Origin: Nocardiopsis kunsanensis DSM 44524
GTDB lineage: Bacteria > Actinomycetota > Actinomycetes > Streptosporangiales > Streptosporangiaceae
Length of the DNA: 64,000 nucleotides
Direction: 5' to 3'
Assembly (NCBI RefSeq): GCF_000340965.1
Contig: NZ_ANAY01000028.1
Coordinates: 23,354 to 87,353, forward strand
A program made the translations under genes and the position numbers. The notes under the pieces were generated by a model that searched no databases, had not been told where the DNA came from, and was given only the letters and a program-made list of their open reading frames with translations. Below are positions 24,496 to 32,803 of this stretch, one piece after another; position 1 is the first letter of the stretch, and each line of letters opens with the position of its first letter.

Positions 24496-25893
24496 TCACC
24501 GCATGAGTTCGGAGAGCTCGACGCCCTCTGCCGCGTCCAGACGCGGTGCCGCTTCCTCCCAACGGAGCGGGGACGGAAGCGGCTGCTTGCCCCTGACCTG
24601 CGCGAGCTCCCGTCCGAACCGCACCAGGACCGCGAAGTCGCGGGGAAAGGACTCGGGGTCGGTGCCGAGGAAGGTACCCAGTTCGCGCGCCCGTGCCAAC
24701 ACACCGGCCCACTGGTCGGCCCAGGCCAGCCCCACCGATTCGACCCCGTGGGAGAACAGCGCCATCCGGATCTCGTCGAAGGGTTCACGCGAGTCGAGGT
24801 AACTCTCGAGGGCACGCAGCGAGGGCTCCTTGTTGAACACCGTCCAGAAGGGCACGGAACCGGTGCGCAGGGCCCCGTAGGTGTCCATCAGCATGAAGGA
24901 CTCCACCAGCAGGCGTCCGGTCGGCAGGCCGCGGTCCCGGTACCAGTCCCGGTGGATGTCGGCGACGGGCGGGCTCACTGTCTCGGGTTCGTCGTAGCGC
25001 AGGCGGACCAGGTTCCACCCCTGGCGGTCGGCGAGGTCACGTAGGTCCTCCAGAAGGCGCGGTTCGAACCCCCACTCGGCCTCGGGGCTCTCGTCGTCCG
25101 GCTCGGGAGCGACGAACTTCGTGTAATCGGAGCCGTAGGCGCGCAGGAACTCACGCACACGGTCACTGCCGTGCTGGAGCTCGTCCGTGGTCGCTCCCCC
25201 GAACCCGCCGTGCTGGAAGATGTACCGCTCCCCCACACGTGTGGTGGGCCATGTCATCGCACAATCGGACACGACCAGGCTTCCTCCGGGCCGCAGCACA
25301 TCGCGCAGGTGGCGTTCGTAAGCGGCCGGGAGGCGGAGCCACTTGGTGCGGAAGTAGCACATGCCCGCGACCATCAGACGGTCCTGGTTGGGGTCGTGCA
25401 TGTGGTGCAGCGCCCAGTCGGGGTTCGCGCGCAGCAGTTCCTCTCCCGTGGACCGCATCCGGCGGAGGTCCTCCGAGGCATCCTCCGGCGGTACCCCGTG
25501 CCTGCGTACCGGGAGGAGCAGGGTCTGCGGCAGCCACGGGGCCCTCAGCGCGGCGGCCAGGTGGGTCAGAGCCCCGTTGGAGGAGCCGACGAAGGCGACG
25601 TCGCTCTGCTGCTTCGGGTAGTGGCCCGCCACCCACTCCGCGAGCCGGTCGGACCGGATGTCGCCGACCTTGTGTCGCTGCACGGCCTCGGTCCAGCCGG
25701 AGAGCGCGTAGATCCTCTCCTTTAGGCCACGCGGGAGATGGTTGGCCTTCTCCCCCGCCGAGGCCAGGAGGTCCTGGCCCGTACCAGGCCGTTCCCCCGG
25801 GCGCGGTACACGGGCACCGGACAGGTGGGAGGAGAGATCTCGCAGCAGCGCGGTGGCGGAGTCGAACCCGGCCACGACGCGTTCGGCCCTCAT
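24496..25893 (-). CDS. Unrecognised 465-aa protein, coupled to an alpha/beta hydrolase
   Basis: The family is not recognised with confidence. A VAFVGSSNGALTHLAAAL segment (about residue 91) looks like the nucleophile elbow GxSxG of an alpha/beta hydrolase, while HLRDVLRPGGSLVVSDCAMTW (about residue 200) resembles the beta4-beta5 region of a class I methyltransferase or a C-terminal Rossmann strand. FWTVFNKEPSLRALESYLD and many Trp/Arg follow. ATG 25893 overlaps the stop of the upstream hydrolase (ATGA), so the two proteins are made together. No membrane segments or signal peptide are seen. Confidence 0.7.
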   Translation of the reverse strand: MRAERVVAGFDSATALLRDLSSHLSGARVPRPGERPGTGQDLLASAGEKANHLPRGLKERIYALSGWTEAVQRHKVGDIRSDRLAEWVAGHYPKQQSDVAFVGSSNGALTHLAAALRAPWLPQTLLLPVRRHGVPPEDASEDLRRMRSTGEELLRANPDWALHHMHDPNQDRLMVAGMCYFRTKWLRLPAAYERHLRDVLRPGGSLVVSDCAMTWPTTRVGERYIFQHGGFGGATTDELQHGSDRVREFLRAYGSDYTKFVAPEPDDESPEAEWGFEPRLLEDLRDLADRQGWNLVRLRYDEPETVSPPVADIHRDWYRDRGLPTGRLLVESFMLMDTYGALRTGSVPFWTVFNKEPSLRALESYLDSREPFDEIRMALFSHGVESVGLAWADQWAGVLARARELGTFLGTDPESFPRDFAVLVRFGRELAQVRGKQPLPSPLRWEEAAPRLDAAEGVELSELMR

Positions 25894-26639
25894 CGATCCT
25901 CCGCGAGGAACTCGTCGACGATGTCGGCCAACTCGCCGGGGGCCGCAGCGGTCAGGGCGTGCGGTCCGCCCGGGATCGCGGTGAGGCGGCCGTGCGGGAG
26001 CATGCGCGTGACTTCCTCGGCCCAGAAGTGGCGGCTCACCTTGTCGGCGGTCCCCCACACCACCAGCGCCGGTTGGTGGACCTGCGGCAGGACCCCCTCG
26101 ATGCGGTGGTTCTTGCTCTCGAGCCAGCTCATCGCCACACGGCGCAGACCGGCATCGCGGTAGTCGCGGAAGCTCTGCGGGATCACACCCAGCCCTTCGT
26201 GGAAGTTGTTGTGCACGAGCCGCAGGGCCAGGAGCGGCAACGATCGGGCGGCCGGGTCGGTGGTCGGACCCACCAGGACGACCGAACCCACGGCGTCCGG
26301 TTCCCGTGCGGCGGCCTCCGCGACCACCTGGGTTCCCAGGGAGACACCCAGGAGGCAGGGGTCCTGCAGTCCCCGTTCCCGGAGCCACTGCACGAGGACG
26401 TCGGCCATCTCCGCCACGTGCAGGAAGCGGCCCGGGTTCCCACTCCGGCCGTACCCGGGCATGTCCAGCGCCCACGTCTCGATCCTGCCGTCGAGCGCCT
26501 CCAACAGCGGCATGGTCTGCCGGGAGGAGACCCCGGCGCCGTGCACGCACACGAGAGGCGGGTGCCTCCCCCGCACGTACCAGCTCGCGATCTCCGTACC
26601 CAACACCTCGTCGGTCTCCTGTTCGGGCCCCACCCGCAT
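25890..26639 (-). CDS. Alpha/beta hydrolase
   Basis: The 249-residue product has the alpha/beta hydrolase core: oxyanion region PPLVCVHGAGVSSRQT, LDMPGYGRSG, the nucleophile elbow LLGVSLGTQV (Ser about residue 108), the acid region VVWGTADKVS and the catalytic His in PGGPHALTAAAPGE. ATG 26639 is chosen (AGGAC ahead); GTG 26642 is equally possible. Its stop overlaps the start of the 465-aa protein, suggesting a joint function. Substrate is unknown. Confidence 0.88.
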   Translation of the reverse strand: MRVGPEQETDEVLGTEIASWYVRGRHPPLVCVHGAGVSSRQTMPLLEALDGRIETWALDMPGYGRSGNPGRFLHVAEMADVLVQWLRERGLQDPCLLGVSLGTQVVAEAAAREPDAVGSVVLVGPTTDPAARSLPLLALRLVHNNFHEGLGVIPQSFRDYRDAGLRRVAMSWLESKNHRIEGVLPQVHQPALVVWGTADKVSRHFWAEEVTRMLPHGRLTAIPGGPHALTAAAPGELADIVDEFLAEDR

Positions 26640-26784
26640 CACCGTGTCCTGTCCGGCTCCTGGTCCGATGAGGACTGCCCCTACCCCCGCTCTCGTTGCG
26701 GCAAAACCTCGGCTCGCACAGGTGTCACACCCGTACCGAACGGTCAGTGACCTCCAAGAGATCTTTCCGTGTGGGGAGGAAACG

Positions 26785-27294
26785 ATGGGCACTCTGCACA
26801 AGGACCCGATCCGACGGCGTGTTCCACGTGGCTTGGGGAGAGGCATGGTCGGCGCCATGGCCATGAGCGGGGCCCGGCAGCTCCTCGTCGGGCTCGGACT
26901 GATCGACCGCACCCCGCCCGAAGCCGTCCTGGCCGAGGGTGCGCCGTCGCTGCTGCGCAGTGTGCCGGAGAACCGTCGGACGGCCCTGGTCGAGCTGGCG
27001 CACTGGGGATACGGCGGTACGGCCGGGGCGGCCTACTCGCTCCTACCCGCCCGGCTGCGGAGCCACAGTGCCACCGGGCCGGTCTACGGAATCCTCGTCT
27101 GGGCGGCCTTCGAGCTCGGGGTGGCGCCCGCCCTCGGCCTGGCTCACGCGCACCGGTCGCGTCCCGCCGAACGTGTCGCGCTCTTCTGCGACCACCTGCT
27201 CTACGGGGTGGTCCTCGGTGATCCGCCGAAACGTCCGGTGCCGGCGCACGAGGAAGAAGAGGGAGGCGGGTCCGCCACCGAGCGGCCGGTCTGA
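26785..27294 (+). CDS. Predicted four-helix membrane protein, DUF-type
   Basis: The 169-residue product starts MGTLHKDPIRR after GGGGAGGA and has about four moderately hydrophobic stretches (GMVGAMAMSGARQLLVGLGL, WGYGGTAGAAYSLLP, GPVYGILVWAAFELGVAPALGL, LFCDHLLYGVVLG) and a charged Glu-rich tail. The pattern resembles small DUF1440/DUF6789-like membrane proteins, but I am not sure of the family. It is divergent from the hydrolase pair and convergent with the DUF1360 gene. Confidence 0.75.
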   Translation: MGTLHKDPIRRRVPRGLGRGMVGAMAMSGARQLLVGLGLIDRTPPEAVLAEGAPSLLRSVPENRRTALVELAHWGYGGTAGAAYSLLPARLRSHSATGPVYGILVWAAFELGVAPALGLAHAHRSRPAERVALFCDHLLYGVVLGDPPKRPVPAHEEEEGGGSATERPV

Positions 27295-27322
27295 AACCCG
27301 ACGGTGGCGGGCACGCCCGGCC

Positions 27323-27835
27323 TCACTCCTGTGCCTGCTGCAGTTTCGCGTAGGCGAGCTGGAGCCAGTCGGAGACCGCCACCGCGCTCAGTACCGCGCC
27401 CGCAGACCTGGTGAAACGGGGTGCAAGTACCAGGCCGAACGCGTAACCCGTCGCGACCCACTGCGCAAGGCAGAACGGGCAGGCGACGAGTTCGCCCACG
27501 GTCCGTCGGCCGCCCTCACCCCTTGGTTCCTCCGCCAGTTCGGCCGGGGCGGAGACACCGCGGAACCGGGTGAACAGGGCTCTCAGCGGGCTGGTCACGG
27601 GATCCTTGGCCACCATGCGCGATGCCTTGTGCGTGGCCAAGGACATCAGGACCAGGTCCCACGGTCCCACGGTGCTCCCCGGTCCGGCGTCGCGGCGGCG
27701 GCGCACCACGAGGAGCCCCGCGCCCACCAGCCCGAGATAGGCGGCGGCCGTGAGGGCGTACCCGCCGAGCGGTTGATCACTGTCCCCCTGGTACTCCTCG
27801 GCCTCCTGCCGGATCGTCTCCTCGACCTGTGCCAT
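27323..27835 (-). CDS. DUF1360 domain membrane protein
   Basis: The 170-residue product contains GPWDLVLMSLATHKASRMVAK, PVTSPLRALFTRFRG and the cysteine motif VACPFCLAQWVATGYA, which together identify DUF1360; the CPFC pair may bind metal or form a disulfide. Hydrophobic helices lie at about residues 28-48, 125-145 and 152-166. ATG 27835 begins one base after the GH15 stop, so the two are co-transcribed. Relatives in Bacillus belong to spore or stress genes, which fits the neighbourhood. Confidence 0.88.
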   Translation of the reverse strand: MAQVEETIRQEAEEYQGDSDQPLGGYALTAAAYLGLVGAGLLVVRRRRDAGPGSTVGPWDLVLMSLATHKASRMVAKDPVTSPLRALFTRFRGVSAPAELAEEPRGEGGRRTVGELVACPFCLAQWVATGYAFGLVLAPRFTRSAGAVLSAVAVSDWLQLAYAKLQQAQE

Positions 27836-27836
27836 G

Positions 27837-29699
27837 TCATCCCCTCTCGTTCTCGATGTGCGGTCCCCGGCCGTCACGGTGCCGGGCCCAGATGTGCAGT
27901 GCCTCGGTGTGGTCGGCGTCGCGGAGGTTGACCGCTGCCTCCATCAGGGCCAAGTGGGTGAAGGCCTGGGGGAAGTTCCCGAGCATCACGCCCTCGTCGG
28001 ACATCTCCTCGGCGAACAGCCCGAGGTCGCCGCACGACCCGCACAGCCGCCGGAACCGGTCCTCGGCCTCCTCGCCCCGCCCGGCCAGCACCAGGGCCGA
28101 GACCAGGTCGAACGAACACATCAGGAACGCGCCCTCCGGGGTCCGCAGCCCGTCGTCGGTGCCCTCGGGGTCGTACCGGTGGACCAGGGCCCCGACCCCT
28201 CCGAGCTCTTCCATCACCCGGTCCACGGTGCGTGTGATCCTCGGGTCGTCCCCCTCCAGGAATCCGAGGAGCGGCAACCGGAGCAGGGAACCGTCGACGC
28301 GCGGTGCGCCGTAGGACTGGGTGAAGGTCCCTGGCCCCGGGTCGTAACCGCGTTCGAGGACCTCGGCGCGGATCACGTCGCGCTCCCGGCACCAGTCCTC
28401 GAAGGTGACCTCCTCCTGTCTTCCGAGATGCTGGGCCAATTGGACGGCCCGGTCCAGGCAGGCCCACGCGTAGACCTTGGAGCTGGTCCAGTGGCGCTGC
28501 CCCGAACGCACCTCCCAGAACCCGCTGTCGGGTTCCCTCCACACCTCACGGAGAGCTTCGACCACGTCGTCGGCGAGCTTCACCTTCTTCTCCGGGAGGT
28601 CGCCCACGACCTGTTGATAGGTCAGCACGGCGTCCAGTACGTGGCCGTAGACGTCCAACTGGTGCTGGACATCGGCGTCGTTGCCCACCCTCACCGGCCG
28701 CGAGCCGGCGTACCCGCGGACGTGGTCGACCTCGGTCTCCTCGGGCGGTTCCCTCCCGTCGAGGCCGTGGACCGGCGTCAGGCGTTCGACGGGTCCCTCG
28801 GTCGTACTCAGCAGGTACCGCAGGTAGGAACCGGCCTCGTGGGCGTGTCCGAGCCTGAGGAAGGACAGCACGACCAAGGGCGCATCGCGGTGCCAGACGT
28901 AGCGGTAGTCCCAGTTCCTGGGTCCGCCGGGCCATTCCGGGAGCGAGGCCGTGGGCGCGGCGACCATCCCTCCGCTCTCCTCGTGCAGGAGCCCGCGCAG
29001 CACCACGGCGGAATGCCGCACGTGCTGGGCCCCCTCGCCCTCGTAGGAGGTACGCGAGGCCCAGTCCCGCCAGGCCCTACGGGAGCCCTCGAGCAGGGTG
29101 CGGGCCTCTTCGACGCCGTACTGCCGGTCCCCTCGGGAGTAGTCGAGCACCAGCGACGTGGACTCGCCGGCTGCCAGGCCGACACGGTAGGCGGGATCGC
29201 CCTCTCCGTCGAGAACCGGCGCGGTACCTCCGGAGAGGAGCACGCCCTCCCGCAGACGCAGCGCCCCGTACTCCACGGCCGTCCACTCCGCGCGTGCACG
29301 GCCGAGGTCCGGCCCGGCCCGGAACGTGGAACGGATCCGTGCCCGGCCTTCGAGGCACGCCAGGAAACGGACGAGCACACCGATCGGACGCAGCCCTTCA
29401 CCGTCGGGCCGGACCGCCAACAGGTCCTGCGACAGCAGTCGGCAGCCCGGCCCCTCCCACAGGGTCTCCGCCACGAGGGTGTCGGCGGCGTACGTGAGAC
29501 GCGTGGGCACGGCGTCCTCCACGTGCATGCTCCAGGAGCCGCCGCGATCGCGGTCCAGCAGGCTCCACAAGAGCGGCGGGGAATCGAAGTCGGGTACGCA
29601 CAGCCAGTCGATCGTGCCGTACGGATCCAACAGGGCTGCGGTGCCGCAGTCCGATAGGAAAGCGTGTTCCCCGATCCCGGGCTCACCGGTCCACTCCAT
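27837..29699 (-). CDS. Glycoside hydrolase family 15 protein (glucoamylase/trehalase-like)
   Basis: The 620-residue product has the two-part GH15 layout: an N-terminal beta-sandwich (IGEHAFLSDCGTAALLDPYGTIDWLCVPDFDSP) and an (alpha/alpha)6 barrel with GGPRNWDYRYVWHRDA (about residue 285), a general acid candidate in LFAEEMSDE, and GNFPQAFTHLALM near the end. There is no signal peptide, so it is cytosolic; such actinobacterial enzymes act on trehalose, malto-oligosaccharides or are regulatory. It heads an operon with DUF1360 and is divergent from an SDR gene. Confidence 0.93.
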   Translation of the reverse strand: MEWTGEPGIGEHAFLSDCGTAALLDPYGTIDWLCVPDFDSPPLLWSLLDRDRGGSWSMHVEDAVPTRLTYAADTLVAETLWEGPGCRLLSQDLLAVRPDGEGLRPIGVLVRFLACLEGRARIRSTFRAGPDLGRARAEWTAVEYGALRLREGVLLSGGTAPVLDGEGDPAYRVGLAAGESTSLVLDYSRGDRQYGVEEARTLLEGSRRAWRDWASRTSYEGEGAQHVRHSAVVLRGLLHEESGGMVAAPTASLPEWPGGPRNWDYRYVWHRDAPLVVLSFLRLGHAHEAGSYLRYLLSTTEGPVERLTPVHGLDGREPPEETEVDHVRGYAGSRPVRVGNDADVQHQLDVYGHVLDAVLTYQQVVGDLPEKKVKLADDVVEALREVWREPDSGFWEVRSGQRHWTSSKVYAWACLDRAVQLAQHLGRQEEVTFEDWCRERDVIRAEVLERGYDPGPGTFTQSYGAPRVDGSLLRLPLLGFLEGDDPRITRTVDRVMEELGGVGALVHRYDPEGTDDGLRTPEGAFLMCSFDLVSALVLAGRGEEAEDRFRRLCGSCGDLGLFAEEMSDEGVMLGNFPQAFTHLALMEAAVNLRDADHTEALHIWARHRDGRGPHIENERG

Positions 29700-29863
29700 G
29701 CCTCCCCCAGGCGGTGTTCGGTGTGCAGGCCCCTCGGACCTCGACTGCCCTACGACCCGTCGGCCGAAACGGTGGGCCGGCGGTGCCCTCCGAGTAGACG
29801 GAAGAGGCTTATGTGGCGGTTCGGTCGGGTAGCGCCGACAGCAAGAGGAGAGGGGGCGACCAC

Positions 29864-30877
29864 ATGACCAGGAGAGGAGCCGAGGAGAGCGATGTCGCTG
29901 TGGTGTGCGGCGCCAGCGGGGGTGTGGGACGGGCCACCGCCCGCGAACTCGCCCGACGCGGTTACTCGCTCGGGCTCCTCGCCAGGGGGAGCGAAGGTCT
30001 GGGGGCCGCAGCCGAGGAGGCTCGTTCCACGGGGGTGCGGGTGTACACGGCCGAGGTCGACGTGGCCGACGGCGAGGCCGTGCAGGAGGCCGCAGAACGC
30101 GCCGAGGCAGAGCTCGGACCGGTGACCCTGTGGGTCAACGCGGCATTCGCGACCTTGATGTCCCGGTTCGTCGACTCGACCCCGGAGGAGTTCCGGCGGG
30201 TCACAGACGTCTGTTACCACGGCACCGCGAACGGGACCCGTGCCGCTCTGAATCTGATGGAACCCCGCGACCGGGGCACGATCGTGCAGGTGGGGTCCGC
30301 ACTCGCCTACCGGGGCATCCCTCTCCAGTCCGCCTACTGCGGAGCCAAACACGCCGTCCGGGGCTTCACCGACTCCGTGCGGGCCGAACTGGTCGACTCC
30401 GGGTCACGTGTGCGGATCACCGAGGTCCACCTGCCCGGCCTCAACACCCCGCAGTTCTCCTGGGTTCGCACACGGACCGACCGTCCCACCCGGCCCATGG
30501 CCCCCGTCTACCAGCCCGAGGTGGCAGGACGTGCGATCGCCTGGGCGGCGGAGCACCCGCGTCGACGCACCTACTGGGTGGCGCCGTCGACGGTCCAGAC
30601 CGCGCTCGGCCAACGGGTCGCGCCGCGTGTGCTCGATCTGATCCTGGGCCGTACCGAAGTCGACGGACAGTTGCGTGAGGGCGAACCGGAGAAGGAGGGC
30701 AACCTGTTCCGCCCCTTCGACGCCGACCGCGACTACGGCGCCCACGGCGTGTTCGACGACGAGTCCCGCGGTAGCAGTGTCCAGCAGTGGCTGAACGAGA
30801 GACGGCTCGCGGTGACGGGCACCGCGATCGGGCTGGCCGCCGTCGGGGCGGTCGCCTGGCGCCGGGCCCGTGCGTGA
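29864..30877 (+). CDS. Short-chain dehydrogenase/reductase with C-terminal hydrophobic tail
   Basis: The 337-residue product has the SDR cofactor loop VVCGASGGVGRATARELARRG (TGxxxGxG variant with Cys-Gly), the NAG-like WVNAAFAT, and the catalytic YCGAKHAV with Ser in QVGSALAYRG. The C-terminal 80 residues (FDADRDYGAHGVFDD, then TGTAIGLAAVGAVAWRR) are an extension ending in a membrane-like helix. AGAGGAGAGGGGG precedes ATG 29864. Long SDRs of this kind are frequent in stress gene groups. Substrate is unknown. Confidence 0.9.
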   Translation: MTRRGAEESDVAVVCGASGGVGRATARELARRGYSLGLLARGSEGLGAAAEEARSTGVRVYTAEVDVADGEAVQEAAERAEAELGPVTLWVNAAFATLMSRFVDSTPEEFRRVTDVCYHGTANGTRAALNLMEPRDRGTIVQVGSALAYRGIPLQSAYCGAKHAVRGFTDSVRAELVDSGSRVRITEVHLPGLNTPQFSWVRTRTDRPTRPMAPVYQPEVAGRAIAWAAEHPRRRTYWVAPSTVQTALGQRVAPRVLDLILGRTEVDGQLREGEPEKEGNLFRPFDADRDYGAHGVFDDESRGSSVQQWLNERRLAVTGTAIGLAAVGAVAWRRARA

Positions 30878-30907
30878 ACACCGCGGCCGAGAGAACGAGG
30901 AGGGATC

Positions 30908-31264
30908 ATGGCCGAGCACAGCGCCGAGACCGATCGCGTCTGGCAGGAGTTCCACTCCGTGGTCAACATGTCCAGCGAGGAGCTGCGGGAGTGGCTGCTC
31001 ACCGACGCCGCCGGCGAGGAGGGGCTGTCGAGCGATCCGGGCCATCCGGTGTCCGACCGCGGCGAGGAGGTCGTGGCGATCCTGGGCAAGCGCAAGACCG
31101 ACGTGACCGAGTCCGACGTGGAGTTGATGAACGAGGTCGCGGAGTTCGTGCGCAATGAGCTCGCCGACCCGAAACGCGAGGACCAGGAATGGCGCCGGCG
31201 GCTCATGGCCGTGGGGCACGACCCACTCGCGCCCTCGTCCCCGTCCCAGGACGAGGAGCTCTGA
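30908..31264 (+). CDS. DUF3140 domain protein
   Basis: The 118-residue product is small, charged and helical. WQEFHSVVNMSSEELREWL (residues 12-30) and the following TDAAGEE and VVAILGKRKTDVTESDVELM match the DUF3140 pattern found in halotolerant and soil bacteria; function is unknown. It lies 30 bases after the SDR gene and has GAGGAGGGATC ahead of ATG 30908, so it is probably co-transcribed. Confidence 0.88.
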   Translation: MAEHSAETDRVWQEFHSVVNMSSEELREWLLTDAAGEEGLSSDPGHPVSDRGEEVVAILGKRKTDVTESDVELMNEVAEFVRNELADPKREDQEWRRRLMAVGHDPLAPSSPSQDEEL

Positions 31265-31269
31265 CGGCG

Positions 31270-31599
31270 TACGGGGACCATGGCGTCCAGGGGCGGCCGG
31301 CGGGGAACCGGGGGCACCGGCCCTGGCGGAGTTCCGAGGCCGTGAGAGAGTCCTCGGTCAGAGAGGTTCGCGGGCCCTGCGCCCGTGGCGTCACGGTCCA
31401 CGCCGCCCTTATGGACGGGAGAGGGACCACCGGAGCCACGGTCCCCGGTTTCAGCCGGGCGATCGTCGCGTCGTCGGTCCTGAAGCACCACCCGTACTTG
31501 CGTGGCTGTGAGCGGTCGGTGTTCACCAGCCGGAAGGCCCCGTGCACCCACCGTCAGCCGCGCCTGCTGCGGGGCGAGGATCCTGATCGGTGTGCTCAC
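31270..31599 (-). pseudogene. Possible frame-broken gene remnant
   Basis: On the minus strand AAGGAGAACCCT precedes GTG 31599 and the frame reads STPIRILAPQQARLTV; a one-base shift then continues as GAFRLVNTDRSQPRKYGWCF and RTDDATIARLKPGTVAPV. Both halves look protein-like but belong to different frames. I do not recognise the family. The call is tentative; the region 31265-31657 otherwise holds no gene. Confidence 0.25.
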
Positions 31600-31657
31600 A
31601 GGGTTCTCCTTCCGGAACGTCACCAGCCTGCTCGGTTCGTGCGGTGCAGCACCACGG

Positions 31658-32803
31658 TCATGCGTGAGTGCCCGCCGGGGCGGTGACGGGATCGCCCCGG
31701 AGCGCGGCGGCCATGAGCTCGGGGAAGGCGTCGGGGGTGCAGGCGAACGCCGGCACGCCGAGGTCGGCGAGGGCTGCGGCGTTGCCGTGGTCGTAGAAGG
31801 CTGCGCCCTCGTCGGAGAGGGCGAGCAGCACCACGACCTGGACGCCGGCGGCCTTCATCTGCGCGATCCGTTGCAGCATCTGTTCCCGTACCCCTCCCTC
31901 GCACAAGTCGCTGACCAGAACGAACGTCGACTCGGTGGGCCGGGTGATCAGCCCCTGGCAGTAACCGATCGCCCGGTTGATGTCGGTTCCACCCCCCAAC
32001 TGGGTACCGAACAGCACCTCCACGGGGTCGGAGAGGTGGTCGGTGAGGTCTGCGACGGCGGTGTCGAAGGCGACCAGGGACGTGCTCACGCTGCGCATCG
32101 ATGCCAGGACCGCACCGAACACACTCGCGTACACGACCGACTCGGCCATGGAACCGCTCTGATCGATGGCGAGCACCACGTCCTTATGGACGCCCGAGTT
32201 GCGGCGTCCGTGGCCGACGAGGGTGCGCGGCACGATCGTTCGGTGTTCGGGCAGGTAATGGGCGAGGTTGCGGCGGATCGTCGCGTTCCAGTCGATGTCG
32301 GCGACCCGGCGCGGGCGGTGGGTGCGGGTGGAACGGTCGATCGCCCCCTGCACCAGGGAACGTGTGTGCTGGGCGAGGCGGCGTTCGAGCTCGTCGACGA
32401 CACTGCGTACGACGGCGCGGGCGCTCTCCCGGGCACGGTCCGGCATGACGGAGTTGAGGGAGAGCAGGGTGCCGACCAGGTGCACGTCGGCCTCGACCGT
32501 TTCCATGAGCTCGGGTTCGAGCAGCATGCGGTGCAGACCGAGGCGGTTCATGGCGTCCCTCTGCATGATCCGCACGACGGAGGAGGGGAAATAAGTGCGG
32601 ATGTCGCCGAGCCAACGGTTCACACGGGGGACGGATGCGCCGAGGCCCCCGGCACGCTCGCCCGGCCCTCTGCCGGAACTGTCGTAGAGGTCGGCGAGAG
32701 CGGAGTCCATGCCCCGGTCGGAGGAGGACAGATCGGTCTCGGGAGCGTCCTGGCCCAGGACCAGGCGCCAGCGGCGTGCGCGTTCGGTCTCGTCGGTACT
32801 CAT
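31658..32803 (-). CDS. VWA domain protein, last gene of the MoxR-type cassette
   Basis: The 381-residue product has a helical N-terminal half (residues 1-195) and a von Willebrand factor A domain with a complete MIDAS: DQSGSMAES (about residue 216), the conserved Thr in GGGTDINRAIG and the Asp in VLVSDLCEGG. This is the CoxE-like VWA class that works with MoxR AAA+ ATPases. Its start overlaps the stop of the DUF5682 gene (ATGA). It would bind or present a metal-dependent client to the MoxR ATPase. Confidence 0.93.
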   Translation of the reverse strand: MSTDETERARRWRLVLGQDAPETDLSSSDRGMDSALADLYDSSGRGPGERAGGLGASVPRVNRWLGDIRTYFPSSVVRIMQRDAMNRLGLHRMLLEPELMETVEADVHLVGTLLSLNSVMPDRARESARAVVRSVVDELERRLAQHTRSLVQGAIDRSTRTHRPRRVADIDWNATIRRNLAHYLPEHRTIVPRTLVGHGRRNSGVHKDVVLAIDQSGSMAESVVYASVFGAVLASMRSVSTSLVAFDTAVADLTDHLSDPVEVLFGTQLGGGTDINRAIGYCQGLITRPTESTFVLVSDLCEGGVREQMLQRIAQMKAAGVQVVVLLALSDEGAAFYDHGNAAALADLGVPAFACTPDAFPELMAAALRGDPVTAPAGTHA

